Shown here in pieces: positions 1 to 8,212 of a DNA stretch of 64,000 nucleotides. Under the pieces are notes generated by a model. The model did not search any database, was not told the origin of the DNA, and saw only the letters and a program-made list of their open reading frames with translations. The position numbers were made by a program, and so were the translations under genes. This stretch comes from an uncultured Clostridia bacterium (GTDB lineage Bacteria > Bacillota > Clostridia > TANB77 > CAG-508). The DNA lies in contig CAKPGU010000009.1 of assembly GCA_934155265.1 (NCBI GenBank), positions 10,702 to 74,701 of the forward strand, read 5' to 3'. Position 1 is the first letter of the stretch. Each line of letters starts with the position of its first letter.

Positions 1-621
1 GATGAAACCATAGATAAATTATATAAAGAAATAAAAAGTGATATGGTTGAAAAAGACGTATTTTTAGATAAATTTGAAACAGATGAATTTTCATTAAATT
101 TTGAAAATAGTGATATAAGAGATGATTTATATTATACAGTATTAGAACATAATGTAAAAATGCCAATGCAATATAGTGATACAGTAATAGATAAGGTATA
201 CACTGAAGGAATAATTGCAGAGGATAAACTACAAATTGAATATATATTATTGAGTGTAGTAGCTATCAGAGATATAATAAATGGAAACTTTAAAGATGCA
301 TATATAGCTGAATTTACATGTTCTTTATTTAAGAAAAAACAAAAATTAGAAAGTATATTATCATTAATTAGTAATCAAGCATTACAAGAAAAAATTAGTT
401 TGAATATCACATATTCAGACTATGTTAAAAACCAAAAGAGTGTATTACAATACACTAAAAAAGGTTACGAATTTGTAATTACATTAGATGATTCAATAAA
501 AAGTATTGAGGATGTAGAACGATTAAAAATGTTTAAGATTGTTATAGCCCCAAAAAATATTGCAATGTATAAAGACATAAAAGCTAATAAATCAACATTA
601 AACAATGTTGTTTATAAATAA
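1..621 (+). CDS. Conserved protein of unknown function, C-terminal part (copy A of the gene at 15828)
   Basis: The reading frame is open to the first base of the window, so this is the 3' part of a longer gene; an internal ATG at 43 is probably not the true start. The protein aligns along its whole length with the C-terminal two thirds of the 332-residue product at 15828-16826, sharing blocks such as FPMEYS/MPMQYS, the NEDKL/AEDKL segment, QDKISL/QEKISL and the LKMFK(I/F)VI block near the end. No signal peptide, membrane segment or known domain is visible, so it is probably cytosolic. In both copies it lies directly upstream of the membrane-anchored AAA+ ATPase gene (23 bp here, 13 bp in copy B), which suggests that the two work together. 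I do not recognise the family. Confidence 0.85.
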   Translation, partial: DETIDKLYKEIKSDMVEKDVFLDKFETDEFSLNFENSDIRDDLYYTVLEHNVKMPMQYSDTVIDKVYTEGIIAEDKLQIEYILLSVVAIRDIINGNFKDAYIAEFTCSLFKKKQKLESILSLISNQALQEKISLNITYSDYVKNQKSVLQYTKKGYEFVITLDDSIKSIEDVERLKMFKIVIAPKNIAMYKDIKANKSTLNNVVYK

Positions 622-644
622 TTAAGAAAACAGGAGATAGAAAC

Positions 645-1220
645 ATGGAAACATACGGAAGATTTTTATTTGAATTTTTACATCAATTCTTTTCAGGGTT
701 TGGAGAGATATTTGGAGGACTTGGAAAAGGAATATTAAATATATTTAATTTTTCAGCATATTACAATATAGTAAAACATTATGCAAATGATTTCCAACAA
801 TCAGAATGGTTCTTAACAGGACTTGCCATAATTTGCATGCTAGTAGTAGTAGGCTCAATTATTGGTGTAATTATATTCTTTTTAAAGAAACATATAAAAT
901 GGAGAAAGAAAATAATAAATCAAGAGGAATTGTTAAATCAAATTGATAATTTAAATGAGCAAGTAGAAGAACTTGTTGATGAAAAAATGAAATTATTATC
1001 AATGAAAGCACCTGAATTAGGAGTTAATCCTGGACTTAATGCGACATCTGCAACGAGAAATATTACAACAACAGGTGGAGGAGCAGTTGGAGTTGGAATA
1101 GCAACAGGAGCTGCAGGTTCTGCTGTTGGTGGTGCATCTGCCAGAGTTTATGGCGGAGGTGTTGGATTTGGCGGCCGGAGGCGGAGGAGCTTCTGGAGGA
1201 GGTTCTGGCTCAGAAAGTGA
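645..1220 (+). CDS. Membrane-anchored McrB-like AAA+ ATPase, N-terminal part (frameshifted copy A)
   Basis: This is the N-terminal portion of the ATPase that is intact at 16840-18363. Both begin METxxxFLxEFLxQFFSG, carry one membrane segment (about residues 55-80, flanked by a basic KKHIKWRKK stretch) and continue into a short coiled coil (NQEELLNQIDNLNEQVEEL). After about residue 125 comes a Gly/Ala/Thr-rich linker that the intact copy lacks. In this linker the frame runs into rare Arg codons (CGG AGG CGG AGG) and stops, while the Gly-rich reading continues in the +1 frame. Removing one C near 1174 restores a continuous GGGGGGASGGGSGS linker leading into the ATPase domain. It is therefore a one-base insertion, an assembly error, or a site of +1 frameshifting. 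A good ribosome site (AGGAG) precedes the ATG. Confidence 0.85.
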   Translation: METYGRFLFEFLHQFFSGFGEIFGGLGKGILNIFNFSAYYNIVKHYANDFQQSEWFLTGLAIICMLVVVGSIIGVIIFFLKKHIKWRKKIINQEELLNQIDNLNEQVEELVDEKMKLLSMKAPELGVNPGLNATSATRNITTTGGGAVGVGIATGAAGSAVGGASARVYGGGVGFGGRRRRSFWRRFWLRK

Positions 1221-2322
1221 AGAACAAGTTGATCCAAATACACAAAGCAGATTCTCAAAACTAACATTAATAGATCAAGAATATGCAAAATACAAACAAA
1301 AAGACTATCACAATTCATTTACATTACCAGAATTTTGTTATATGTTTAGAAACTTTGCAGCAAGCAAATTAAAACTATATTATAGTGAAAAAATGATAAG
1401 ACTATTCGTATCAGCGATAGCATCAACAAAACTAGTAATTCTACAAGGTATATCTGGTACAGGTAAAACATCTATATCATTAGCATGGGGTAACTTTGTA
1501 AAACACCCTTCATGTGTTGCATCAGTACAACCGTCATGGAGGGACAGAACAGATATATTTGGATACTTAAACGAATTCACGAAAAAATTCAATGAAACAG
1601 ACTTCTTAGCATACTTATATGAAGCAGGATATATGGACGAAATATTTACAGTAATATTGGACGAGATGAACTTGGCGCGTGTTGAGTACTACTTTGCAGA
1701 AATGTTATCAATTCTAGAAATGCACAGTACAAAAGACTGGAAAATAGAAGTTGTACAAAGTTCATGGCCATCAGATCCAAAGAAATTAATAAGAGGAAAA
1801 TTACAAATTCCACCAAATGCATGGTACATAGGAACAATCAACAACGACGACTCTACATTCATGGTAACAGATAAGGTATACGATAGAGCGATGCCGATAG
1901 ACATCAACGAAAAAGGTATAGCATTTGAACCAGATGATGTTGATGCAATAGATGTAAACTATTCATACTTAAATGGATTATTTGATAAAGCAATGACTGA
2001 TTATGCAATATCAGCAGCAACATTAAAGAAAATAGACGACATGGATAACTATACAATCAAACACTTCAGAGTTGCATTTGGTAACCGTATTGTAAAACAC
2101 ATGAGAAAATTCGTACCAGTATATGTAGCTTGTGGTGGAGACGAAACAGAAGCAGTAGACTATTTCATGGCTAAAAAGGTTTTAAGAAAATTTGAAGGAT
2201 TAAACTTAGCATTAATTAGAGATGAAATTGATGGATACATAGACTTCTTGGACAAGAATTTTGGAAAAGGCAAAATGAGCGAATGTATAGAATTTTTATT
2301 AAGACTTAAAAAGATGTCTTAA
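1126..2322 (+). CDS. McrB-like AAA+ ATPase domain (C-terminal part of frameshifted copy A)
   Basis: The product is colinear with residues 150-507 of the intact protein at 16840. It has a Walker A motif GISGTGKTS (about residues 108-116), a QPSWRDRTDxFGY block typical of the McrB/DUF-type AAA+ branch, a Walker B VILDEMN, a sensor-1 like IGTINNDDSTF and a YDRAMPI segment expected to hold the arginine finger. The start shown (a GTG/TTG in the Gly-rich linker) has no convincing ribosome site. True translation most likely comes from the gene at 645 with a frame change near 1171-1175, so a product made from this start alone would lack the membrane anchor. The ATPase motifs are undamaged despite the frameshift, which argues for a recent change, a sequence error, or recoding. 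Confidence 0.8.
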   Translation: MVVHLPEFMAEVLDLAAGGGGASGGGSGSESEEQVDPNTQSRFSKLTLIDQEYAKYKQKDYHNSFTLPEFCYMFRNFAASKLKLYYSEKMIRLFVSAIASTKLVILQGISGTGKTSISLAWGNFVKHPSCVASVQPSWRDRTDIFGYLNEFTKKFNETDFLAYLYEAGYMDEIFTVILDEMNLARVEYYFAEMLSILEMHSTKDWKIEVVQSSWPSDPKKLIRGKLQIPPNAWYIGTINNDDSTFMVTDKVYDRAMPIDINEKGIAFEPDDVDAIDVNYSYLNGLFDKAMTDYAISAATLKKIDDMDNYTIKHFRVAFGNRIVKHMRKFVPVYVACGGDETEAVDYFMAKKVLRKFEGLNLALIRDEIDGYIDFLDKNFGKGKMSECIEFLLRLKKMS

Positions 2323-2327
2323 AATTT

Positions 2328-2398
2328 TGTACCGGGTACAAAATGTTATTTTTGGTAAAAATTGTAAAAAAGTGCAAAATGTACCCGGTCCAAAATTA
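2328..2398. repeat. ACCGGGTACA-type intergenic inverted repeat
   Basis: Two oppositely oriented arms (TTGTACCGGGTACAAAAT and ATGTACCCGGTCCAAAAT) flank an AT-rich centre just after the ATPase stop codon. The same palindromic word occurs at about ten intergenic places in the window. It could fold into a hairpin in the operon mRNA. Confidence 0.75.
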
Positions 2399-2421
2399 CC
2401 AAATGGAAGGAAAGAGGAAAA

Positions 2422-3543
2422 ATGGACTTAAATATTACAAAATTAGCAACTTTAGATGATGGAAAATCAAATGAATTCCTTAGTAAAGTTGATTCGAAAT
2501 TAATGATGGATGTCAGCAAAAATCAAATTGTTGAGAATGACGAATGGATGGACATGCTTGAATTTTCAATTCCGTATATTGAAAAGGCTTTAATAAAAGG
2601 TATTAAAAATATTGTTACAGAAGAGGAAATTATTAAAATAGAATTAATTAAAAAGGTAACAGTTGAAAGTGTAAAGCATTTATCTAAAAATGTTAACTTT
2701 GTTGATAGATATAACCAAAAAACAGGTGAAGTTATTCCTAAAAAGATATTAAATGCATATAAGGAAGAAACTTTTATTAATTATGAAAATAGATTTTTAT
2801 ACAGTTTAATAAAATTAATTGAAGATTACATGTATTTGCGTGAAAAGGATCAAGAGAGTGAGTATAAAGGAAAAAATACTCAAAAAGCTGATTATCAAGC
2901 TGAAATAAAATTGAAAAAAGAAAAGGTTAAAGTAAATTTAAATTATGTTACAGAAGCATCTACAGATTTAAGGAAATCAAATAAAACAGCCGAAAGAATA
3001 CAAAATATAAAAAAATCTTTAAAAATGTTAAAATCAACAGAACTATATCAAATATTAGATTCTAAAAGAATTATACTTGTAAAAGCACCTTTAAAAATGA
3101 CTAATGTTTTATTAAAAAATGTTAATTTCCAATATGCAGTTAAATTATGGAATTATCTAAGTGAACAGATGGAAATAAAAGATAAGTCTACAAAGATGAA
3201 TAAAGAATATGAAGAAAAGGGTATGGCAAAAACACTTGTTGATGAAGATGTTTATTTGATGCACTTGATTTTTAAAAGTAATAATGTACAACAACAATTA
3301 AAAGGTCAAAAGAAAAGTGCCATAGAAGATAAGAATACACGTAAAGAATTAACAGATGCAATGATTGAAAAAATTATAGAGCTAAATCCAGATTTGTCAG
3401 ATAAAGAATTGAAACAGATGATTATGGATAAGCTTGTTGTTATGAAGACTAGAAAAGTAATTTCTCTAAAACCGATAGAAGATAGATTTAAAGAAAGAAT
3501 TGACAAATATATGGTACAGGCGAAAGAAGTGAGGTTAAAATAA
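2422..3543 (+). CDS. AAA+ ATPase partner protein, DUF2357-like (copy A)
   Basis: A 373-residue protein with no membrane segment. It is homologous to the 378-residue product at 18388: shared blocks are EWxxxxExxIPxxxxxx, EEEIxKIExxxKVxVExxKHLSKNxNF, TGxVIPxKxLNxxKEExxxxYENRxxY, and PxxxTNxxLKNVxFQYxxxLW. The YENR block and the position next to a McrB-like ATPase recall DUF2357/McrC-type partners of McrB-like proteins; that assignment is tentative. No PD-(D/E)xK nuclease motif is evident at the C-terminus, where restriction-type partners normally carry one. It ends directly against the signal peptidase gene (stop at 3541-3543, ATG at 3544), so the two are co-translated. Its likely role is an adaptor or regulator of the ATPase in surface-protein assembly. 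Confidence 0.85.
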   Translation: MDLNITKLATLDDGKSNEFLSKVDSKLMMDVSKNQIVENDEWMDMLEFSIPYIEKALIKGIKNIVTEEEIIKIELIKKVTVESVKHLSKNVNFVDRYNQKTGEVIPKKILNAYKEETFINYENRFLYSLIKLIEDYMYLREKDQESEYKGKNTQKADYQAEIKLKKEKVKVNLNYVTEASTDLRKSNKTAERIQNIKKSLKMLKSTELYQILDSKRIILVKAPLKMTNVLLKNVNFQYAVKLWNYLSEQMEIKDKSTKMNKEYEEKGMAKTLVDEDVYLMHLIFKSNNVQQQLKGQKKSAIEDKNTRKELTDAMIEKIIELNPDLSDKELKQMIMDKLVVMKTRKVISLKPIEDRFKERIDKYMVQAKEVRLK

Positions 3544-4170
3544 ATGGAAGAGAACCAAGGAAAAAATGAAGAAGTAGAGATAGAGGCAAGTAATGTACAG
3601 AGTAAAAGACAAAGTTATAAAAGGAAAAGTGTTGCAAAAAAAATATGGAATATATTTATGAAAATAGTAACAGTTATAATAGCAATTATTTCAATAATAA
3701 TTGTTGTGCAAAAAGTAACAAACAATAAAGAATCATTTTTTGGATATAGAATCTTTAGGGTACAAACAGGAAGTATGATTCCTAAGTATCAAATTGGTGA
3801 TGTTATATTAGTTAAAGCAAAGGATATAGACAAAATTAAAGTTGGTGATGATGTAACATACTTAGGTAAAGAAGGGGTTGTAAAAGGAATATTAATAACC
3901 CATAGGGTTAAAAGTATAGAAGAAATAGATGGACAAAAGGCATTCCATACACAAGGTATTGCCAATAATCTAGAAGATCCGATAGTATATGGTGACCAAA
4001 TTAATGGTGTAGTCCAATTCAAAATGTTTTTCTTAACACTTATTTGCAGAATGCTTAACAATAAATATATATTCTATTTCTGTGGTATATTACCTTTAAC
4101 TATATATGTATTTTTCAGAGTTTTTAAAAATAGTCGTGACAAATACGAAAAAAGAATTGAAAAAGATTAA
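3544..4170 (+). CDS. SipW/ER-type signal peptidase I (family S26B)
   Basis: A 208-residue membrane protease that removes signal peptides on the outer face of the membrane. The order is a basic cytosolic N-terminus, a membrane segment (about residues 37-56), box VQTGSMIP with the catalytic Ser at 77, the IGDVILV box, ITHRV with a His at 120 replacing the bacterial general-base Lys, a GIANNLEDP box with the acidic residue, and a C-terminal membrane segment (175-192). Ser-His enzymes of this sort process TasA-like proteins in Bacillus (SipW). It sits between the AAA+ partner gene and a secreted protein gene with a matching signal peptide, which is its probable substrate. It is intact and probably active. 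Confidence 0.93.
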   Translation: MEENQGKNEEVEIEASNVQSKRQSYKRKSVAKKIWNIFMKIVTVIIAIISIIIVVQKVTNNKESFFGYRIFRVQTGSMIPKYQIGDVILVKAKDIDKIKVGDDVTYLGKEGVVKGILITHRVKSIEEIDGQKAFHTQGIANNLEDPIVYGDQINGVVQFKMFFLTLICRMLNNKYIFYFCGILPLTIYVFFRVFKNSRDKYEKRIEKD

Positions 4171-4193
4171 ATTCGAAAGGATTAATAAAACAA

Positions 4194-4865
4194 ATGAAAG
4201 AAAAAACTAAATTAAGAATAATACAAATAATGTGTATTATATCAATATTAATTACAATTTTTTCTATCCAAAGAACATATGCAAAATATTTTGAAAAGGT
4301 TGATACAAGATATCAAACAAACATAAAAAGATGGTTAATCAATGTCAATACATATAATATACATGAAATGAGTGAACTTAACCAAGTTATGCAGCCTGTT
4401 ATAGTTGATGATGAAAATATGAACAACAATAATACTTTAGTTCCAGGAAGAAAAGGATATTTTGAAATGCTTATAGATTATTCAGCTGTAGATTTAGCAT
4501 TTGAATATGAGTTCTATATAGAACAATTGAATAATAATCCATTAGAAGATTTTGAAATATATGGATATGAAGTTATTGATGCAGATGGTACTTCAACTGT
4601 AACAGAAACAAAAGAAATAAAAGGTGTAATAGATCCAACAACAGAAGTTGACAGCAATGGAGATAAAAAAAGAGAAATAAGAGTATTGTTTAGATGGAAT
4701 GATGAAAATGCTGATACAGCAGATAGTGCATCTGCAGAAGGAATGAACAATCTTGAAGATACCCAATTTAGAGGAGAAACTGATACATCTGCTGATGCAG
4801 ATGGTTTACATACAGTTTTAAATTATAAAGCAACAATGAAATTTGCACAATATATTGCTGGTTAA
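4194..4865 (+). CDS. TasA/camelysin-like secreted protein
   Basis: A 223-residue protein with a SipW-cognate signal peptide: a basic N-terminus, a hydrophobic core, then RTYAKYF with predicted cleavage after the Ala near residue 31. The mature part is acidic and lacks Cys. A PGRKGYFEMLIDYSAVDLAFEYEF block marks the beta-sandwich of the TasA/camelysin type and is shared with the proteins at 13056 and 20759 (PG..G.F......D(V/L)...YE/D). It follows the signal peptidase gene after 23 bp. It is probably a minor fibre or surface subunit. Membership of the TasA-like fold is inferred from the signal peptide, size and this block, not from a search. Confidence 0.85.
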   Translation: MKEKTKLRIIQIMCIISILITIFSIQRTYAKYFEKVDTRYQTNIKRWLINVNTYNIHEMSELNQVMQPVIVDDENMNNNNTLVPGRKGYFEMLIDYSAVDLAFEYEFYIEQLNNNPLEDFEIYGYEVIDADGTSTVTETKEIKGVIDPTTEVDSNGDKKREIRVLFRWNDENADTADSASAEGMNNLEDTQFRGETDTSADADGLHTVLNYKATMKFAQYIAG

Positions 4866-4867
4866 AA

Positions 4868-4945
4868 AATGGACCGGGTACAAAATGCTATTTTTGTTAA
4901 AAAATGTAAAAAAATGCAAAATGGACCGGGTACAAAATTACCACG
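4868..4945. repeat. Pair of GGACCGGGTACAAAAT direct repeats
   Basis: Two copies of ATGGACCGGGTACAAAAT in the same orientation flank an AT-rich stretch between the secreted protein and the small downstream gene. It is the same family as at 2328 but in direct orientation, so it should not form the long hairpin seen elsewhere. Confidence 0.7.
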
Positions 4946-4957
4946 GAGGTGAGTTAT

Positions 4958-5095
4958 ATGGAAATAAAAAATATTAAAACATCAAAATTAGATAATAAAG
5001 AATTATTAGAAGTACAAAAACAAGTGGAAAGTTTTCTAAAGTTTTTAAATAGCGAATATGACACAGTAAAGAAATTAGAGGAGGAAAATTCATGA
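4958..5095 (+). CDS. Small 45-residue protein, probable coiled coil
   Basis: A short reading frame with an excellent ribosome site (GGAGGTGAG, about 6 bases before the ATG). Its stop overlaps the next gene's start as ATGA, the usual sign of translational coupling. The product is charged and helix-prone (NKELLEVQKQVESFLKFLN, then a C-terminal KKLEEENS). No counterpart is seen upstream of the paralogous coiled-coil gene at 23927. Its function is unknown. The coupling suggests that it partners with, or sets translation of, the 540-residue protein that follows. Confidence 0.65.
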   Translation: MEIKNIKTSKLDNKELLEVQKQVESFLKFLNSEYDTVKKLEEENS

Positions 5096-6714
5096 AAGAA
5101 TTAGTAGAAAGTATAGGAAAACAGATTGATACAGATAAAGAAGTAATAAATATTTTACCAAGAAATGGGATTAAAGCAATAAAAACTTTATTAGAAACAA
5201 TTCAAGAAATGACTGCTAAATATGAATACGTGAATGAAATGCTATTAAAAGACATAGAAAATAGATTTGATGAACTCACTGCAGTTGAGGAAAATGACGA
5301 GATTCCAAAGATTGAAACAGATATTTTAAAGTATAATGATGCTGTTAAAAATACTGAAGATTGCTCTTCTTATGAAAAAATGGGTCTTGACAAAATTACA
5401 TATAATGTAAATGGATATTATAAAAGTAATCTAGAAAGATTAAATAAAGAGTTAATTGATTGTGTGAAACGTTTTGAAAATGTTGGGATAAAATTGTCAG
5501 CTGATGATTTTAATATAAGTGAATATTCAAAAGAATATATGGAAGTGTTATTACAAGAAGCACAAGATGGTCAAATTAACTCAGAAAGAATTAAAGATGC
5601 TTTTGAAAAAGTATATTGGAAGTGTTCAGAAGTTGTTTCCCATTTATATGTAAATATAAGATATATTTACGATAAATATGAAAGTGAAATAGATAAGTTC
5701 TACCAAAATAAATCTGAAGAAATTTTACAAGATTTTAATACAACAGCTGAACAGATTGAAAATAAAAGAACAGAGCTAATTAAACAAAAAAAGAAATTAG
5801 AGGATATTGATGATAAAATTATTCTTGACAAATTTTATACTGGTAGCTTAAATATAAACGACTATAAAGGAGATAATTACAAAAGAATGTATTCAGAGCT
5901 AATTTCTAAAGAAATTTCAGAATTATCAGAAGATGAAAAGGATGAGATGGATGAGAACATAGAGAAATTAGACAACAATTTAGGAGAATATTCAAAATAT
6001 TGTGAATATAGATTCTTAGTTGATGGTGTATTAAATATAAGAGCTGAAGAATTGAAAAAAGCAGAAGCTAATAAAGATAAGAAAGTTAAGAAAACAGAAT
6101 ATGATATAATGAAAGAAAATATCAAAAAATTAACTGGAGATATATTTAAGACAAATGAAAAATTGGACAAGCCAGTAAAAAAAGGATTTTTTAGAAGAAA
6201 GAGCTCAAATGATAAGAAAAACACAGCTGTAATATTACAAAGAAATAATTTAGTTTTAGATTTGAAAAAATTATACATGGAATTAGATGATGAAATTTTA
6301 AGACAAAATATTTTAAGAAGTATTGATGAAACATCATCATTATTAGATGTATTAAAGCTTGCAAGCAATTATTATGGATTTATGGCAAAATCTATGATTA
6401 AGAAAAATGAAGAAATTACTGATAAGGAAATTGGTGAATTAGCAAAAGAAATTAGAGATTTTATTAATTTTTCAAATTTCACAGTAATCAATTATGTAAA
6501 AATAAGTGATACTAAAGATTTAGCTGTTATTATAAAAGATAAGTACAAATTGTTTGGATTACAAGTTTCTAAGGAGAATTTCCAAGAAGATAATGTTGAA
6601 GATTTGATTAGAAGGGTCAAATTAATTACAAATTATAATAACATTTTAAAAACTAAATTCTCAATAGAAGATTTGGAATATATTACAACAGTTAAAGAAA
6701 TGCTAAAGAAATAA
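5092..6714 (+). CDS. Large coiled-coil protein of unknown function (copy A)
   Basis: A 540-residue, highly charged, mostly helical protein with no membrane segment or signal peptide, so it is expected to be cytosolic. It is homologous throughout to the 520-residue product at 23927. The best conserved parts are SYEKMGLDxxxxxxxxYYKxNLxxxN, a (V/S)xVGIxxSxxDFxxxxYxKxYM block, KxxFExxYWKCxxxxxHxxxNIRxIY, and a C-terminal segment with the xIxDKYKL/xxKDRYKL box. A mid-region Lys-rich stretch (KKGFFRRKSSNDKK, about residues 360-373) aligns with KKSTKRGLFG in the paralogue. Its repeated presence in the island suggests a structural or scaffold role with the AAA+ machine. I do not recognise the family. 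Confidence 0.88.
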   Translation: MKELVESIGKQIDTDKEVINILPRNGIKAIKTLLETIQEMTAKYEYVNEMLLKDIENRFDELTAVEENDEIPKIETDILKYNDAVKNTEDCSSYEKMGLDKITYNVNGYYKSNLERLNKELIDCVKRFENVGIKLSADDFNISEYSKEYMEVLLQEAQDGQINSERIKDAFEKVYWKCSEVVSHLYVNIRYIYDKYESEIDKFYQNKSEEILQDFNTTAEQIENKRTELIKQKKKLEDIDDKIILDKFYTGSLNINDYKGDNYKRMYSELISKEISELSEDEKDEMDENIEKLDNNLGEYSKYCEYRFLVDGVLNIRAEELKKAEANKDKKVKKTEYDIMKENIKKLTGDIFKTNEKLDKPVKKGFFRRKSSNDKKNTAVILQRNNLVLDLKKLYMELDDEILRQNILRSIDETSSLLDVLKLASNYYGFMAKSMIKKNEEITDKEIGELAKEIRDFINFSNFTVINYVKISDTKDLAVIIKDKYKLFGLQVSKENFQEDNVEDLIRRVKLITNYNNILKTKFSIEDLEYITTVKEMLKK

Positions 6715-6733
6715 ATGTAAGGTGAGGTTCAAA

Positions 6734-7339
6734 TTGAAATATGATGTAGAAAAAATTTCTAATAAAATTAAAAATAAAAAGATGACAAAAAAAATAATTA
6801 AGTATATAATACTTATTGCATTAATAATTCTTTTTATAATTAATTTAATATTATCATTTGAAGAAAATACGCATATTTTAGGAATTTATATGTTTAATAT
6901 AATTTCTGAAAGTATGGAACCAACTTTTTATAAAGACGACTTAGTTGTGGTAAGAAAATGTAGTGAAAAAGAATTAAAGAAAGGTGATATTATTACATTT
7001 AAACAAGATGATAGAATCATATCACACAGAATTGACGGGATTACAAAAGAAAAAGGAGAGGTAAAATTTATTACAAAAGGTGATAATAACGAAGTACGAG
7101 ATCAAGAACTGGTGGAAGTACAAGATATTTACGGAAAAGTTTTATTTAGTATAAAAGATGTTGGTAAAGTTATCCACTATATACAAAATGCAAGAGGATT
7201 TATCAATATTGTAATGTTTATAATAATATTATTTGTTTTGATTAGTTTGAGGGATAATCAAAAAAATAGTAGAAAGATAAAGAGAAAAAAATATGAAATA
7301 AAGAAAATAAGGGATAGTTACCATCGGGGACACCCATAA
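6734..7339 (+). CDS. Signal peptidase I, SipW/ER-type
   Basis: I chose the TTG at 6734, which has AGGTGAGG in front of it. It gives the N-terminus LKYDVEKIS, matching MKYDINSIN of the paralogue at 34316; an upstream GTG at 6722 has no ribosome site. A membrane segment is followed by ISESMEPTF (catalytic Ser about residue 60), the DDLVVVRK box, ISHRI (His about 98) and TKGDNN, then a C-terminal membrane segment. All catalytic boxes are present. The last residues (about SYHRGHP) and the stop codon are encoded by the first unit of a 35-bp intergenic repeat, which has replaced the original end of the gene. Confidence 0.88.
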   Translation: MKYDVEKISNKIKNKKMTKKIIKYIILIALIILFIINLILSFEENTHILGIYMFNIISESMEPTFYKDDLVVVRKCSEKELKKGDIITFKQDDRIISHRIDGITKEKGEVKFITKGDNNEVRDQELVEVQDIYGKVLFSIKDVGKVIHYIQNARGFINIVMFIIILFVLISLRDNQKNSRKIKRKKYEIKKIRDSYHRGHP

Positions 7340-7447
7340 CTGGTAAAGAAACTTACCAGTAGGGACACCCTTAATCATGGAAACGTTGTAAGGGGTGTCC
7401 CCAGTGGTAAAAAAATTTACCATAAATGGGTGTCCCCGGTGGTAAAA
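7322..7447. repeat. 35-bp palindromic repeat array (about four units)
   Basis: Units start near 7326, 7361, 7392 and 7427; the first and second pairs are 35 bp apart. Each unit joins a GGGGTGTCCCC-like palindrome to a TGGTAAA..TTTACCA palindrome. The first two units are in one orientation and the last two in the other. The array overlaps the end of the preceding signal peptidase gene and lies just before the next one. Confidence 0.85.
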
Positions 7448-7461
7448 AGAGGTAGAAAAGT

Positions 7462-8169
7462 ATGAAGAAAGTTGTAAAGATAGTGTCTAAGATAGCATAT
7501 CAAATACTGGTGGTATTGTGTTTGTTAGTTGCTGCTATAATTATTTTTCAGAAAATTTCAGATAGTAATAAGTCAATTGCCGGATATAGAATATTTAGGG
7601 TTATTACAGGAAGTATGGAGCCTGAATATGATGTTGGCGAAGTTGTTGTTAGTAAGGAAGTAGATCCTAAAACTATAAAAGTTGGAGACGACATTGTGTA
7701 TTCAGGTACATATGGTGAATATAATGGCAAAATAATAATGCACTCTGTTATTGCAATTGATACAGATCAAAATGGTAACTTAAATTTCCATGCAAAAGGA
7801 TTACATAGTTCAAGTATGGAAGACCCTCAAATTAAAGCAAGTCAAATATATGGTGTTGTTATATTTAAATCTAAAATATTAACAGTATTATATAAATTGG
7901 CTACAAATATATATTCATTATTTATTATTATTAGTGTTTTAGTTTTAAATGTATTTATTTCTTTTAGAATGTCTGTAAAACAAAAAATGGAGCAATTAGC
8001 TGAAGCTAATGATGCTGAAGAAGATGATAATAATATGAATTACGAAAATTTAGATGATGAAAGTAATTATGAAGATGAAGATGACGATAACGAAGAACAA
8101 GAAGAATATAATGGCGAAATAGATGAAACAGATGACACAGAAAGTGAATCAGATGACGAAGATGAGTAA
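7462..8169 (+). CDS. Signal peptidase I, SipW/ER-type, with long acidic C-terminal tail
   Basis: A 235-residue enzyme with a membrane segment (about residues 11-29), RVITGSMEPEY (catalytic Ser at 51), VGEVVVSKE, IIMHSV (His at 94) and a KGLHSSSMEDP acidic box, then a second membrane segment near residues 150-170. The last 50 residues after that segment are almost entirely Asp, Glu and Asn with no hydrophobic stretch. By the expected topology this tail faces the cytosol. The paralogue at 19526 ends in a shorter acidic tail. The gene lies 43 bp upstream of a TasA-like protein gene, its probable substrate. Confidence 0.92.
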   Translation: MKKVVKIVSKIAYQILVVLCLLVAAIIIFQKISDSNKSIAGYRIFRVITGSMEPEYDVGEVVVSKEVDPKTIKVGDDIVYSGTYGEYNGKIIMHSVIAIDTDQNGNLNFHAKGLHSSSMEDPQIKASQIYGVVIFKSKILTVLYKLATNIYSLFIIISVLVLNVFISFRMSVKQKMEQLAEANDAEEDDNNMNYENLDDESNYEDEDDDNEEQEEYNGEIDETDDTESESDDEDE

Positions 8170-8212
8170 AATATAACACTTTTTTAGATTCAAAAGATAG
8201 AATGGAGGATTT

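Noticed and set aside
645..3543. McrBC-type restriction system
   Set aside because: The ATPase motifs are McrB-like, but there is a membrane anchor instead of a DNA-binding domain, no visible nuclease in the partner, and the surroundings are secretion genes.
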